A stretch of DNA of 64,000 nucleotides from Aeromicrobium yanjiei (GTDB lineage Bacteria > Actinomycetota > Actinomycetes > Propionibacteriales > Nocardioidaceae): NCBI RefSeq assembly GCF_009649075.1, contig NZ_CP045737.1, positions 3,286,001-3,350,000 on the forward strand. The letters run 5' to 3'. Of this stretch, positions 1 to 7,670 are shown piece by piece. The notes under the pieces were generated by a model, which did no database searches, was not told the origin of the DNA, and saw nothing but the letters and a program-made list of their open reading frames with translations. Position 1 is the first letter of the stretch, and each line of letters starts with the position of its first letter. The position numbers and the translations under genes were made by a program.

Positions 1-588
1 AAGATCTACCTCGTGGCGCTGGCGCTCGCAGTCATCGCCTCGGGCGTCCAGCCTGCGCTGGCGCTCACCTCGGCCGGTGCGTCCTCGCCCCAGCCCGAGG
101 ACCCTGCGTCCCTCCCCGACGACCCCTCCGAGGTCGACATCGAGAAGGTCCGCACGGGCGCGCGCGTCGGCCATGACGTCCTGCTGGCCACGACCGTCAC
201 CAGCGGCCTGCTGCTGATCGCGGTCGCTCCGCTCGCGGTGACCCTGGGTCTGACCGGCATGCTGACCACCGTCGCAGCCGCAGTCGCCCTGCTCGTACGC
301 ACCCGGCAGTTCCGCTCCGGCACAGAGGTCGGCGCGGGTCTGCTCACCGCTGCGGCCGGGATCCTGTCCATCGCGATCAGCGTGCTGGTGCTGGAGCCCG
401 ACTGGCGTCCCGGCCTCATCGTGGTCCTGATCGTGGTCGCCGCCGGCACCCTCGTCTCGACACTCGTCACCTCCACGCGTACGGTCTCGCGAGGACGGAT
501 GGCTGAAGTTCTCGAGCTCATCGCTCTCGTCGCGATCGTCCCCCTGCTCGTCATCGCCATCGGAATCGTCTCGGCCGTCCGGTCCTGA
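1..588 (+). CDS. eccD: Type VII secretion integral membrane protein EccD, C-terminal part (5' truncated by window edge)
   Basis: The frame is open from base 1, so the N-terminal ubiquitin-like domain and first membrane segments lie outside the window. What is visible is about 195 residues with several hydrophobic segments (around residues 1-25, 60-95, 115-155 and 165-195), and the end VLELIALVAIVPLLVIAIGIV followed by a short basic tail is typical of EccD. EccD is the multi-spanning subunit that forms the membrane vestibule of the ESX translocon. The call is supported by the neighbours: EccB and the mycosin protease follow within 3.4 kb on the same strand. A charged Pro/Asp/Glu loop at residues 27-48 separates two membrane segments. 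The family is inferred from pattern and context rather than from one catalytic motif. Confidence 0.8.
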   Translation, partial: KIYLVALALAVIASGVQPALALTSAGASSPQPEDPASLPDDPSEVDIEKVRTGARVGHDVLLATTVTSGLLLIAVAPLAVTLGLTGMLTTVAAAVALLVRTRQFRSGTEVGAGLLTAAAGILSIAISVLVLEPDWRPGLIVVLIVVAAGTLVSTLVTSTRTVSRGRMAEVLELIALVAIVPLLVIAIGIVSAVRS

Positions 589-601
589 TCCAAGGAGAAC
601 C

Positions 602-1342
602 ATGAACACCGCTCGCAAGATCGCCGCCTCCGGCACCATCGGCCTCGGACTGGCCATGGTCTCGGTCGCACTCCCCGGCATCGCGAACGCCGCCGACACC
701 GAAGAGGTCGGAGCCAGCGTCCCCGCTGGGGCGCCCACGACGGCCGAGATCTCCGCCCGGGCACAGGCGCTCGGCCTGGACATCCCGGCGGATCAGCTCG
801 CCGACCTCGACATGGACGACCTCGAGGCGCTCGCCCTCGCCCGCGACGACGACGACGACGAGACCACCGCACCGACCCCCACGCCGGAGCCGACGACCCC
901 CGACCCGACGACCCCGGAGCCGACGATCCCCACGCCGACGTTCCCCACGCCGACACCCGGGGATCCGACGACCGCACCGACGACGCCGGCCCCGACCTCC
1001 CCGACGCGTCCGACCCCCGGCGACTCGATCGATCCCGGCGGCGAGACCGGCGACGTCGACAGCGACGACGACAGCACCCCCGGTGACGACACCGGAGACA
1101 GCGATCCGGGCTCGGGCAGCTCGGAGTCCCAGGGCGGCAACACCGGCTCCAGCGTCGACCCCGTGCTCGGCACCGGCGTCGCGCCGCAGAGCGCCACCGC
1201 GCCCACCGCGGCCCCGAAGGGCGCTCTGCCCGACGCCGGCTCCCCCGGTCAGCTTCCTGTCCTGGTCCTCGGACTCGGCCTGATCGTGGTCGGTGGGGTG
1301 CTGGTCAAGCGCCCGTACGCTGCGCGTCACCGCGTCGTCTGA
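602..1342 (+). CDS. Secreted LPXTG-like (LPDAG) surface protein in the ESX cluster
   Basis: A 246-residue exported protein of no named family. Residues 1-30 form a signal peptide ending ANA|AD. Residues 31-80 are an Ala/Leu/Asp-rich helical stretch, and residues 81-90 an acidic DDDDDE run. About residues 91-150 are a Pro/Thr spacer with TPEPTTPDPTT-like repeats, and about 150-190 a Ser/Gly/Asp-rich stretch. The C-terminus has a sorting signal: LPDAG, a hydrophobic segment and a basic tail (KRPYAARHRVV). This layout suggests covalent wall attachment by a class E/F-type sortase, with the Pro/Thr region as a stalk. A strong Shine-Dalgarno AAGGAG sits 5 bases before the ATG. It lies 13 bases after eccD and 3 bases before eccB, so it is almost certainly co-transcribed with the ESX genes. 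A Pro/Thr region of this kind may be a low-complexity or glycosylated stalk. Confidence 0.8.
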   Translation: MNTARKIAASGTIGLGLAMVSVALPGIANAADTEEVGASVPAGAPTTAEISARAQALGLDIPADQLADLDMDDLEALALARDDDDDETTAPTPTPEPTTPDPTTPEPTIPTPTFPTPTPGDPTTAPTTPAPTSPTRPTPGDSIDPGGETGDVDSDDDSTPGDDTGDSDPGSGSSESQGGNTGSSVDPVLGTGVAPQSATAPTAAPKGALPDAGSPGQLPVLVLGLGLIVVGGVLVKRPYAARHRVV

Positions 1343-1345
1343 CGC

Positions 1346-2707
1346 ATGGCGAGCAAGCGCGACCTGGTCGAGGCGCACGACTTCAACCGCCGCCGTCTGG
1401 TCACCGCTTTCCTGAGCGGTGCTCCGGGCGGGCGTGAGGTGGAGCCGGTTCGCTACGGCCGCACGATCATCGGTGGACTCGTCCTCGCGGGCATCCTCGT
1501 CGCCGGAGCCGCCGTCACCGGCGTCCTCAAGCCGACCGTCAGTGACGACTGGCGTGACAACGGGCTGGTGATCGGCAAGGAGAGCGGCTCGCGCTTCCTC
1601 ATGTACAACGACGAGCTGTTCCCGGTCGCGAACATCGCGTCGGCCCGTCTGGCGCTGCGGGACGAGCCCAAGATCAGCTATGTCCCCGACGACATCCTGG
1701 TCAAGGAGCCCAAGCGCAACGCGATCGGCATCCTCAACGCGCCCGACTACCTGCCCCCGGCCAACCGGCTCGTCCAGGACGGGTGGACCGCGTGCACCAA
1801 CACCGACGGCGGCCTGCGCACCGTCGTCGACACGACACCCGGCGCGAAGCGTTCGTCAGGCTCCGCCCTCGTCGTGCGCTCCCGTGACGACGCGAAGTAC
1901 TGGATCGTGGCGGACGGCTACCGCTACCCCGTGCCACCGGACGGCGAGACGGGTCGAGCGATCCTTCGTGCGCTGGCCCTCGACCGCACGACCGCGTTCC
2001 CAGCTCCCAACAGCTGGCTCGAGCTGCTGCCGGTCGCGAGCCCCATCCAGGCGTTCTCGGTGCCCGGGACCGGTCAGCCGTTCCGGCAGGGCCGGCAGGC
2101 GATCGAGGGGCTCGACACGATCGGCACCCCGGTCGACGTCGACGGGCGCAAGTACGTGCTCGCCGAGGGCGGTCTCGTCCCGCTCACCGACTTCGCGTAC
2201 CAGATCTACCTCGTCAGCCCCAACGGCCAGTCCGAGCCGCGCAACCTCGACCCGGCCGACTTCGGCAGCCTCAACACGCTGCCGAACGAGACGCCGTACC
2301 CTCGCGACTGGCCGGACGACGTGCCGTCCTCCTACACCGAGTCGACCCCGTGCCTGATCCTCGAGCGGGGTGAGGACGCCACGACGACGAGCGGCGCCTA
2401 TCTGGCCTCGTCCACCGACCCGTCGGTGCTGCCGAACGGATCGGCCGTGACGACCGATGTCCAGCAGGGCCGTGGCGCCCTGGTCTACGGCACGACGCGC
2501 CCGCAGGGCGGCCCGGTCGACACCGAGTTCCTGATCGACTCGCTCGCGACCCGGTACGCGATCGAGCCCAAGAACTCCGTCGACGAGGCGCAAAAGCGCC
2601 TCGGCTACGGCGGCGTCACCCCGGTGCCTGTCCCGCGTGCGTGGACCGAGCTGTTCCGTGACGGACCGTCCCTCGACGTCGAGCGCGCCGGGGCACCCGT
2701 CGGATGA
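1346..2707 (+). CDS. eccB: Type VII secretion protein EccB
   Basis: A 453-residue EccB, the single-span ESX core subunit that projects a large domain outside the membrane. The cytosolic N-terminus has the family signature: EAHDFNRRRLVTAFLSG at about residues 10-26, then EVEP and a basic RYGRT just before the single transmembrane helix (about 40-62). The remaining ~390 residues are extracytoplasmic, with paired cysteines (around 150 and 335) as expected for the repeat domain of EccB. Length is close to the usual 450-500. The gene starts 3 bases after the LPDAG protein and its TGA overlaps the ATG of mycP by four bases, so translation is probably coupled. Confidence in the family is high; which ESX type (1-5 or a Nocardioidaceae-specific one) cannot be told. 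Confidence 0.92.
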   Translation: MASKRDLVEAHDFNRRRLVTAFLSGAPGGREVEPVRYGRTIIGGLVLAGILVAGAAVTGVLKPTVSDDWRDNGLVIGKESGSRFLMYNDELFPVANIASARLALRDEPKISYVPDDILVKEPKRNAIGILNAPDYLPPANRLVQDGWTACTNTDGGLRTVVDTTPGAKRSSGSALVVRSRDDAKYWIVADGYRYPVPPDGETGRAILRALALDRTTAFPAPNSWLELLPVASPIQAFSVPGTGQPFRQGRQAIEGLDTIGTPVDVDGRKYVLAEGGLVPLTDFAYQIYLVSPNGQSEPRNLDPADFGSLNTLPNETPYPRDWPDDVPSSYTESTPCLILERGEDATTTSGAYLASSTDPSVLPNGSAVTTDVQQGRGALVYGTTRPQGGPVDTEFLIDSLATRYAIEPKNSVDEAQKRLGYGGVTPVPVPRAWTELFRDGPSLDVERAGAPVG

Positions 2708-3915
2708 GGCGCGCCCTGCCGATGGCGCTGCTCGTCCTGGCCGGGTCCGTCGCCCTCCCGGCCGTCGCAGTGTCGCCCGCCGCGGCCCAGACGACCGATG
2801 ACGGCAAGTGCACGGTCGGCAAGACCAAGTGGGTGACCGACGCAGCAGCCAACGCCAATCTCGTCCAGACCGGCTTCACCGAGTCGTGGAAGCTCGCGAC
2901 CGGCAAGGGGACGGTCGTCGCGGTGGTGGACTCGGGGATCAACGCCGACAACCCCCACTTCGACGGCGTCATCGTGGGCCAGAAGTCGTTCGTGGGAGGT
3001 TCGGGCACCGACGACCAGCAGGGCCACGGCACCGCGGTGGCCGGCATCATCCGCGCCCGTCAGCTGAAGAAGAAGTCGGTGCTCACCGGTGCTGCGCCGG
3101 ACGCCAAGCTGCTGTCGGTGCGGGTCAACCTCCTCAACGACGAGATCTCCACGGCGAACGTCGCACGGGGCATCCGCTGGGCCGCCGAGCAGGACGAGGT
3201 CGACGTCATCAACGTCTCGATCAGCACCGGTCCGGGCGACCCGGACCTGAAGGAGCTGGAGTCCGCCGTCGCCTTCGCGGTGCGCAAGGACATCGTCGTG
3301 GTGGCCGCAGCCGGCAACAAGCCCGGAGACCCCCAGGTCCCCTACACGCAGGTCCAGTACCCGGCAGGGTTCGACGGGGTGCTCGGCGTCGCCGCCGCAC
3401 GACCCGAGGGCGGCGTCGACAACTGGTCGATCCGCGGCCGGCACGTCGACGTCTCTGCCCCGGGAGCCAACGTCCCCACGACGTTCCACGCGAACGGCGA
3501 CTGCCTGGTGGGGTTGGATCATCCCTACACCAGCTACTCGACGCCGTACGTGAGCGCGCTGGCCGCGCAGCTGCGTGAGCGCTTCCCCAAGGACTCGGCC
3601 GCCCAGATCATCAACCGCATCACCTCGACGGCCGACCGTCCCCGCATGGCCACGCGCAACGATCGCGAGGGCTGGGGACGCATTCAGCCCGTCGCGGCAC
3701 TGACGAGCTCCAGCGCGGCGCCTCCGAGCAAGCGGACCTCGACGGTCCCGCAGACCACCGGCACGGGCATCCGGCCCACTGCGGTCGTCGCGGACCCGAT
3801 GGCCGGACCGCGGAACCGCCTGCTGTGGTGGGGGCTCGGCGCCACCGTCCTGCTCGCGGTCGCGCTCGTGGCTCGGCCGCTGAGCGAACGTCGACGCACC
3901 CGCTCGAATCGCTAA
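2704..3915 (+). CDS. mycP: Type VII secretion-associated serine protease (mycosin)
   Basis: A 403-residue subtilisin-like S8 protease that processes ESX substrates and stabilises the ESX membrane complex. It has a signal peptide (residues 1-28) and a C-terminal transmembrane helix (about 373-392) followed by a basic tail, the standard mycosin layout. The catalytic residues are Asp76 in VVDSG, His108 in GHGTAVAG, oxyanion Asn205 in AAGN and Ser277 in TSYSTPYVSA. In the last motif the usual Gly before Thr-Ser is Tyr and the Ala after it is Ser, a mild departure from GTSxAxP. Cys36 and Cys267 may form the conserved disulfide. A Ser/Thr/Pro linker (about 345-370) joins protease and membrane anchor. 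It overlaps eccB by four bases and ends the ESX gene run. Confidence 0.93.
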   Translation: MRRALPMALLVLAGSVALPAVAVSPAAAQTTDDGKCTVGKTKWVTDAAANANLVQTGFTESWKLATGKGTVVAVVDSGINADNPHFDGVIVGQKSFVGGSGTDDQQGHGTAVAGIIRARQLKKKSVLTGAAPDAKLLSVRVNLLNDEISTANVARGIRWAAEQDEVDVINVSISTGPGDPDLKELESAVAFAVRKDIVVVAAAGNKPGDPQVPYTQVQYPAGFDGVLGVAAARPEGGVDNWSIRGRHVDVSAPGANVPTTFHANGDCLVGLDHPYTSYSTPYVSALAAQLRERFPKDSAAQIINRITSTADRPRMATRNDREGWGRIQPVAALTSSSAAPPSKRTSTVPQTTGTGIRPTAVVADPMAGPRNRLLWWGLGATVLLAVALVARPLSERRRTRSNR

Positions 3916-3948
3916 GCATCCGCTTAGTCCTGCGGTAGGGTCGCGACC

Positions 3949-4908
3949 ATGAAGGCGATCCAGATCACCACGCTCGACGGGCCCACGGCGGTCGAGCTCC
4001 TCGACGTCCCCGATCCGGTCCCGGCCGACGGCCAGGTCCTCATCCGCGTGCACGCCGCCGGCGTCGCGTTCCCCGAGGTGCTCCAGACCCGCGGGCTCTA
4101 CCAGGTCAAGCCGGACCTGCCCTTCACCCCCGGCGCCGAGATCGCCGGCGAGGTGCTGAGCGCCCCCGAGGGCTCCGGCCTCGTCGCGGGTGACCGCGTC
4201 GCCGCCCTGTGCCTCCTGGGTGGCTTCGCCGAGCAGGCCGTGGCGCCGGTCTCGGAGACCTTCAAGCTGCCCGACTCCGTCTCGTACGAGCAGGGTGCCT
4301 CGTTCATCTTCAACTACGGCACCGCCTACTTCGCGCTGATCGAGCGCGGGCACCTGCAGCCCGGCGAGTCCGTCCTGGTGCACGGCGCGGCCGGCGGTGT
4401 CGGCACCGCCGCGATCCAGGTCGCCAAGGCGTTCGGCGCGGGTCGCGTCGTCGCCGTGACGTCGACCGCCGAGAAGGGTGCGGTGGCGCTCGAGGCGGGC
4501 GCCGACGAGTTCGTCCTCGCCGACGGGTTCAAGGATGCGACCGTCGCCCGCGGCAAGGTCGACGTCGTCGTCGACCCGGTGGGCGGCGACCGGTTCACCG
4601 ACTCCCTGCGCTGCCTGGCCGAGAACGGCCGGCTGCTGGTCATCGGCTTCACCGCCGGCGAGATCCCGACGGTCAAGGTCAACCGGCTGCTGCTCAACAA
4701 CGTCTCGGTCGTCGGTGTCGGCTGGGGCGCGTCCGTCCTCGCCCGGCCCGGCGCCATCGCGGCCGAGTGGGACGCGATGGAGCCGCACCTCGCGAGCGGC
4801 GCGCTGCGTCCTGTCATCGGTCCGACCTTCCCCCTCGCCGAAGCAACCCAGGCGCTCCTGACCCTCGACGAGCGCCGCGCCACCGGCAAGGTCCTCCTCA
4901 CCCTCTGA
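3949..4908 (+). CDS. Zinc-free MDR quinone oxidoreductase (NADPH:quinone reductase-like)
   Basis: A 319-residue medium-chain dehydrogenase/reductase. The N-terminal GroES-like domain (1-120) lacks the zinc ligands of alcohol dehydrogenases. The Rossmann domain has the quinone-reductase nucleotide motif HGAAGGVGTAAIQVAKAFGA (about 145-164), and residues ATGKVLLTL close the protein as in family members. Expected reaction: NAD(P)H-dependent reduction of quinones or alpha,beta-unsaturated carbonyls in the cytosol; the true substrate is unknown. A TAGGGT hexamer ends seven bases before the ATG and could be a -10 element of a leaderless mRNA. A small perfect inverted repeat (3912-3927, ctaagc/gcttag) overlaps the mycP stop and could be an operator. 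It is convergent with the next gene. Confidence 0.85.
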   Translation: MKAIQITTLDGPTAVELLDVPDPVPADGQVLIRVHAAGVAFPEVLQTRGLYQVKPDLPFTPGAEIAGEVLSAPEGSGLVAGDRVAALCLLGGFAEQAVAPVSETFKLPDSVSYEQGASFIFNYGTAYFALIERGHLQPGESVLVHGAAGGVGTAAIQVAKAFGAGRVVAVTSTAEKGAVALEAGADEFVLADGFKDATVARGKVDVVVDPVGGDRFTDSLRCLAENGRLLVIGFTAGEIPTVKVNRLLLNNVSVVGVGWGASVLARPGAIAAEWDAMEPHLASGALRPVIGPTFPLAEATQALLTLDERRATGKVLLTL

Positions 4909-4936
4909 CCCCACCCGGCCGCAGGCGGGGACGGAC

Positions 4937-5043
4937 GATGAGGGTTTGCGGCAGCTGTGACCACCCCAAACGCTCATCCTGGGTCGTACCCGGGACGCAC
5001 GATGAGGGTTTGCGGCAGCTGTGACTACCGCAAACCCTCATCG
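4937..5043. repeat. Pair of direct-repeat hairpins between convergent genes (probable bidirectional terminator)
   Basis: A 24-base sequence (gatgagggtttgcggcagct plus gtga) occurs twice, at 4937-4960 and 5001-5024. Each copy is followed by an inverted partner. Copy 2 forms a perfect 16-bp stem (5000-5015 with 5028-5043) around a 12-base loop; copy 1 forms a similar stem with two mismatches (right arm about 4964-4978). The element fills the gap between two convergent genes, so it may end transcription from both sides, or be a member of a REP-like intergenic repeat family. Confidence 0.7.
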
Positions 5044-5063
5044 CCGGTCCCCCGGAGGGAGGG

Positions 5064-6068
5064 TCAGCGCTCGCTGTCGAGCATGGCCATCTGCTCGGAG
5101 GCGTAGCGGGTACCGGCGACCTCACCGGCAGGCATCGCCGCCTCGATCGCGGCCAGCTGCTCCTCACCCAGCTCCACCCCGACCGCGCCGAGCGACTCCG
5201 CGAGCCGTTCGCGCGTACGGGCCCCGACGAGCGGGACGATGTCGTCGCCGCGGGACGCGACCCAGGCGATCGCGGCCTGCGCGACGCTCACCCCGCTGTC
5301 CGCCGCGACGGCGCGCAGCGTCTCGACGAGGGCGAGGTTGCGGTCCAGGTTGTCCCCCTGGAACCGGGGCGAGTGCGAGCGGAAGTCGTTCGCCTGGACG
5401 TTGTCGCGCGAGTAGTGGCCGCTGATGAGCCCGCGCGACAGCACGCCGTACGCGGTGATGCCGATGCCCAGCTCGCGGCAGGTGTCGAGGATGTCGCCCT
5501 CGACACCGCGCGAGACCAGTGAGTACTCGATCTGCAGGTCACTGATCGGGTGCACCGCATGGGCGCGGCGGATCGTCTCGGCGCCTACCTCGGAGAGGCC
5601 GATGTGCCGCACGAAGCCGGCCTCCACCATCTCGGCGATCGCGCCCACGGTGTCCTCGATCGGCACGTCGGGGTCGAGCCGCGCCGGCCGGTAGACGTCG
5701 ACGTGGTCGGTGCCGAGCCGCTCCAGCGAGTAGGCGAGGAACGTCTTGACCGCCCCGGGACGCGCGTCGAAGCCGTACCAACCGCCGTCGGGCCCGCGCA
5801 GGGCCCCGAACTTCACGCTGATGTCGACGCTGTCGCGGTCCACGCCCGTCAGGGCATCGCGCAGCAGCATCTCGTTGTGCCCCATCGCGTAGAAGTCGCC
5901 GGTGTCGAGCAGCCTGATGCCGGCGTCGATCGCCGCGCGGATCGTGGCGATGCTCTCATCGCGATCCGCCGGTCCGTACAGGGCTGACATGCCCATGAGC
6001 CCCAGCCCCATCGCGGGGGTCGTGCCGAGCGTGCCGAGAGTCTTGGTCGCACGTGTCTGTGTGGTCAT
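5064..6068 (-). CDS. Aldo/keto reductase lacking the canonical catalytic histidine
   Basis: A 334-residue (beta/alpha)8 aldo/keto reductase, cytosolic and probably NADPH-dependent. The barrel signatures are present: LLDTGDFYAMGHNE (Asp and Tyr of the tetrad), VSVKFG (Lys) and the GLSEV and YSLVSRG cofactor segments. The fourth tetrad position, normally His in an L(Y)xxHRxDP motif, reads YRPARLDP here, so the histidine is replaced. The paralogue at 7671-8657 keeps it. The ATG at 6068 is chosen because the conserved barrel begins right after it and GGTGGGG precedes it; a longer frame upstream adds 16 residues without conservation. The gene is divergent from an MmyB-type regulator, an arrangement common for such oxidoreductases. 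A TTGACC (6111-6116) may be its -35. Confidence 0.85.
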   Translation of the reverse strand: MTTQTRATKTLGTLGTTPAMGLGLMGMSALYGPADRDESIATIRAAIDAGIRLLDTGDFYAMGHNEMLLRDALTGVDRDSVDISVKFGALRGPDGGWYGFDARPGAVKTFLAYSLERLGTDHVDVYRPARLDPDVPIEDTVGAIAEMVEAGFVRHIGLSEVGAETIRRAHAVHPISDLQIEYSLVSRGVEGDILDTCRELGIGITAYGVLSRGLISGHYSRDNVQANDFRSHSPRFQGDNLDRNLALVETLRAVAADSGVSVAQAAIAWVASRGDDIVPLVGARTRERLAESLGAVGVELGEEQLAAIEAAMPAGEVAGTRYASEQMAMLDSER

Positions 6069-6120
6069 GTCCCCACCGTGCGCCGCGATCACCAGGCATG
6101 GAAGAGGAGCGGTCAACCAC

Positions 6121-6148
6121 GGACTGGCGGTCCCTGTTTAGGACTGGC
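6121..6148. promoter_or_regulatory. Direct repeat ggactggc, 20 bp apart, in a divergent promoter region
   Basis: The octamer ggactggc occurs at 6121-6128 and 6141-6148, exactly 20 bp apart, in the 101-bp gap between the divergent reductase and MmyB-like regulator genes. Same-face direct repeats at two helical turns are typical of a dimeric HTH operator. Assignment to the neighbouring regulator is inference. Confidence 0.4.
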
Positions 6149-6169
6149 ATCCGGGGCGATGATGGGGAC

Positions 6170-7009
6170 ATGGAACGTGAAGCACTGGCCGACTTCCTGG
6201 TCCGCCGCCGGGACGCCCTGCAGCCCGGCGACGTCGGCCTCACGGCGGGGCCGCGGCGCCGGGCCCCGGGCCTGCGGCGCGAGGAGGTCGCCCAGCTGAC
6301 CGGCATGTCGGTCGACTACTACGCGCGGCTCGAGCAGGGCCGCAGCCCACAGCCCTCGACGCAGATGCTGCGCGCGCTGGCCCGCACCCTGCGCCTCAGC
6401 CGGGACGAGAGCGACCACCTGCACCGGCTCGCGGGCCACCCCGCCCCGGATCGCGTGAGTGTCTCCTCCCACGTCCGCCCGGTGCTGCTGCACGTGCTCG
6501 ACCAGCTGGAGGACTGCGTCGCGTTCGTCTGCTCCGACACCGACGTCGTCCTGGCCCAGAACCGGTTGTCACTGCTGCTGCAGGGCGATCATCGCGGTCG
6601 TACGGGCGTCGAGGCCAGCTCCACGTACCGCTGGTTCACCCAGCCCGGGGCGCAGGACCAGGCACTGCCCGAGGACCGCGCCGAGCACAGCCGGGTACGC
6701 GTCGCCGACCTGCGGGCCACCTGGTCGCGGCGGCGACACGACGCCGACGTCACCGAGCTCGTCGACGCACTGCTGGCGCAGAGCCCCGAGTTCGCCGAGA
6801 TCTGGGCACGCCACGAGGTGGGCGTCAGGCACATGCGGACCAAGCGCTTCAACCACCCGCAGGTGGGCGTGCTCGAGGTCGACTGCGAGACCATGGCGAC
6901 CGGGGAGGACGGCCAGCGGCTCGTCATCCTGGGCGCCGCCCCCGGCACCGAGGCCCACGGCAAGCTGCGCCTGCTGGCCGTCCTCGGCCAGCAGAGCGTC
7001 GACGCGTAG
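6170..7009 (+). CDS. XRE-family regulator with MmyB-like ligand-binding domain
   Basis: A 279-residue regulator. The N-terminus has the arrangement of the MmyB group: LADFLVRRRDAL, then a GLRREEVAQLTGMSVDYYAR helix-turn-helix (about 35-54) with LEQGR, then the MmyB-like ligand-binding domain (about 105-270). In Streptomyces-type homologues that domain binds fatty-acid-like ligands, and members usually sit next to and regulate an oxidoreductase gene. Here the divergent aldo/keto reductase fills that place. The ATG at 6170 is preferred because it opens the conserved domain (ATGGGGAC just upstream gives a G-rich but weak ribosome site); an upstream extension of 39 codons would run into the reductase promoter. 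Confidence 0.88.
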   Translation: MEREALADFLVRRRDALQPGDVGLTAGPRRRAPGLRREEVAQLTGMSVDYYARLEQGRSPQPSTQMLRALARTLRLSRDESDHLHRLAGHPAPDRVSVSSHVRPVLLHVLDQLEDCVAFVCSDTDVVLAQNRLSLLLQGDHRGRTGVEASSTYRWFTQPGAQDQALPEDRAEHSRVRVADLRATWSRRRHDADVTELVDALLAQSPEFAEIWARHEVGVRHMRTKRFNHPQVGVLEVDCETMATGEDGQRLVILGAAPGTEAHGKLRLLAVLGQQSVDA

Positions 7010-7018
7010 TCTCGGTGG

Positions 7019-7669
7019 GTGCCCTCCTCGACCCAGCACCAGTTCACCGGATTCCCCGAGGCAGCGCTCGACTTCTACGACGACCTCGAGATGGACAACA
7101 CCAAGACCTTCTGGGAGGCCCACAAGGAGGTCTACGCGACGGCCGTCGCCGCCCCGATGAGGGCGCTGGTCGCAGCGCTGGCCGACGAGTTCGGTGAGGC
7201 GCGCATCTACCGGCCGTACCGCGACGTGCGGTTCGCGAAGGACAAGACCCCCTACAAGACCCACCAGGGCGCGTTCGTCGCGAAGGGTCCCTCGACCGGC
7301 TACTACGTGCAGGTCGGCGCCCCGGGCGTACGTGTCGGGTCCGGCTTCTACGAGGCGTCCCCCGCCCGGCTCGCGAGCATCCGCGAGGCGATCGTCGACG
7401 ACCGGCGCGGCCGGGAGCTCGAGGAGATCCTGGCCGCGCTCAGGTCGTCGGGGTGGGAGATCGGCGGCAACCGGCTCAAGACCTCTCCGCGCGGCTACGA
7501 CGCCGACCACCCGCGCATCGACCTGCTGCGTCACAAGTCGATGAACGTGGGCAAGTCGTACGGCTTCGAGCCGGTCATCCACACCCCCGAGCTCGTCGAC
7601 CGGGTCCGGGCCGACTGGCGTGAGGTCACACCGCTGGTCGAGTGGTTCCTCAGGTACGCCCGGGGCTGA
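7019..7669 (+). CDS. DUF2461 / TIGR02453 family protein
   Basis: A 216-residue protein of a widespread family with no established function. The family pattern is clear: FTGFPEAALDFYDDLEMDNTKTFWEAHK at the N-terminus, YRPYRDVRFAKDKTPYKTHQGA (about 61-82) and the GSGFYEASPARL segment. There are no membrane segments or signal peptide, so it is cytosolic. The start is GTG at 7019, nine bases after the previous stop, with no strong Shine-Dalgarno site; translation could be coupled to the upstream regulator gene. It is convergent with the reductase that ends at 7671, leaving essentially no intergenic space. Confidence 0.85.
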   Translation: MPSSTQHQFTGFPEAALDFYDDLEMDNTKTFWEAHKEVYATAVAAPMRALVAALADEFGEARIYRPYRDVRFAKDKTPYKTHQGAFVAKGPSTGYYVQVGAPGVRVGSGFYEASPARLASIREAIVDDRRGRELEEILAALRSSGWEIGGNRLKTSPRGYDADHPRIDLLRHKSMNVGKSYGFEPVIHTPELVDRVRADWREVTPLVEWFLRYARG

Positions 7670-7670
7670 G

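Noticed and set aside
2605..4977. A 790-codon minus-strand frame opposite mycP and the quinone reductase
   Set aside because: Arg/Gly/Asp-rich composition without domains; the plus-strand genes carry family motifs.
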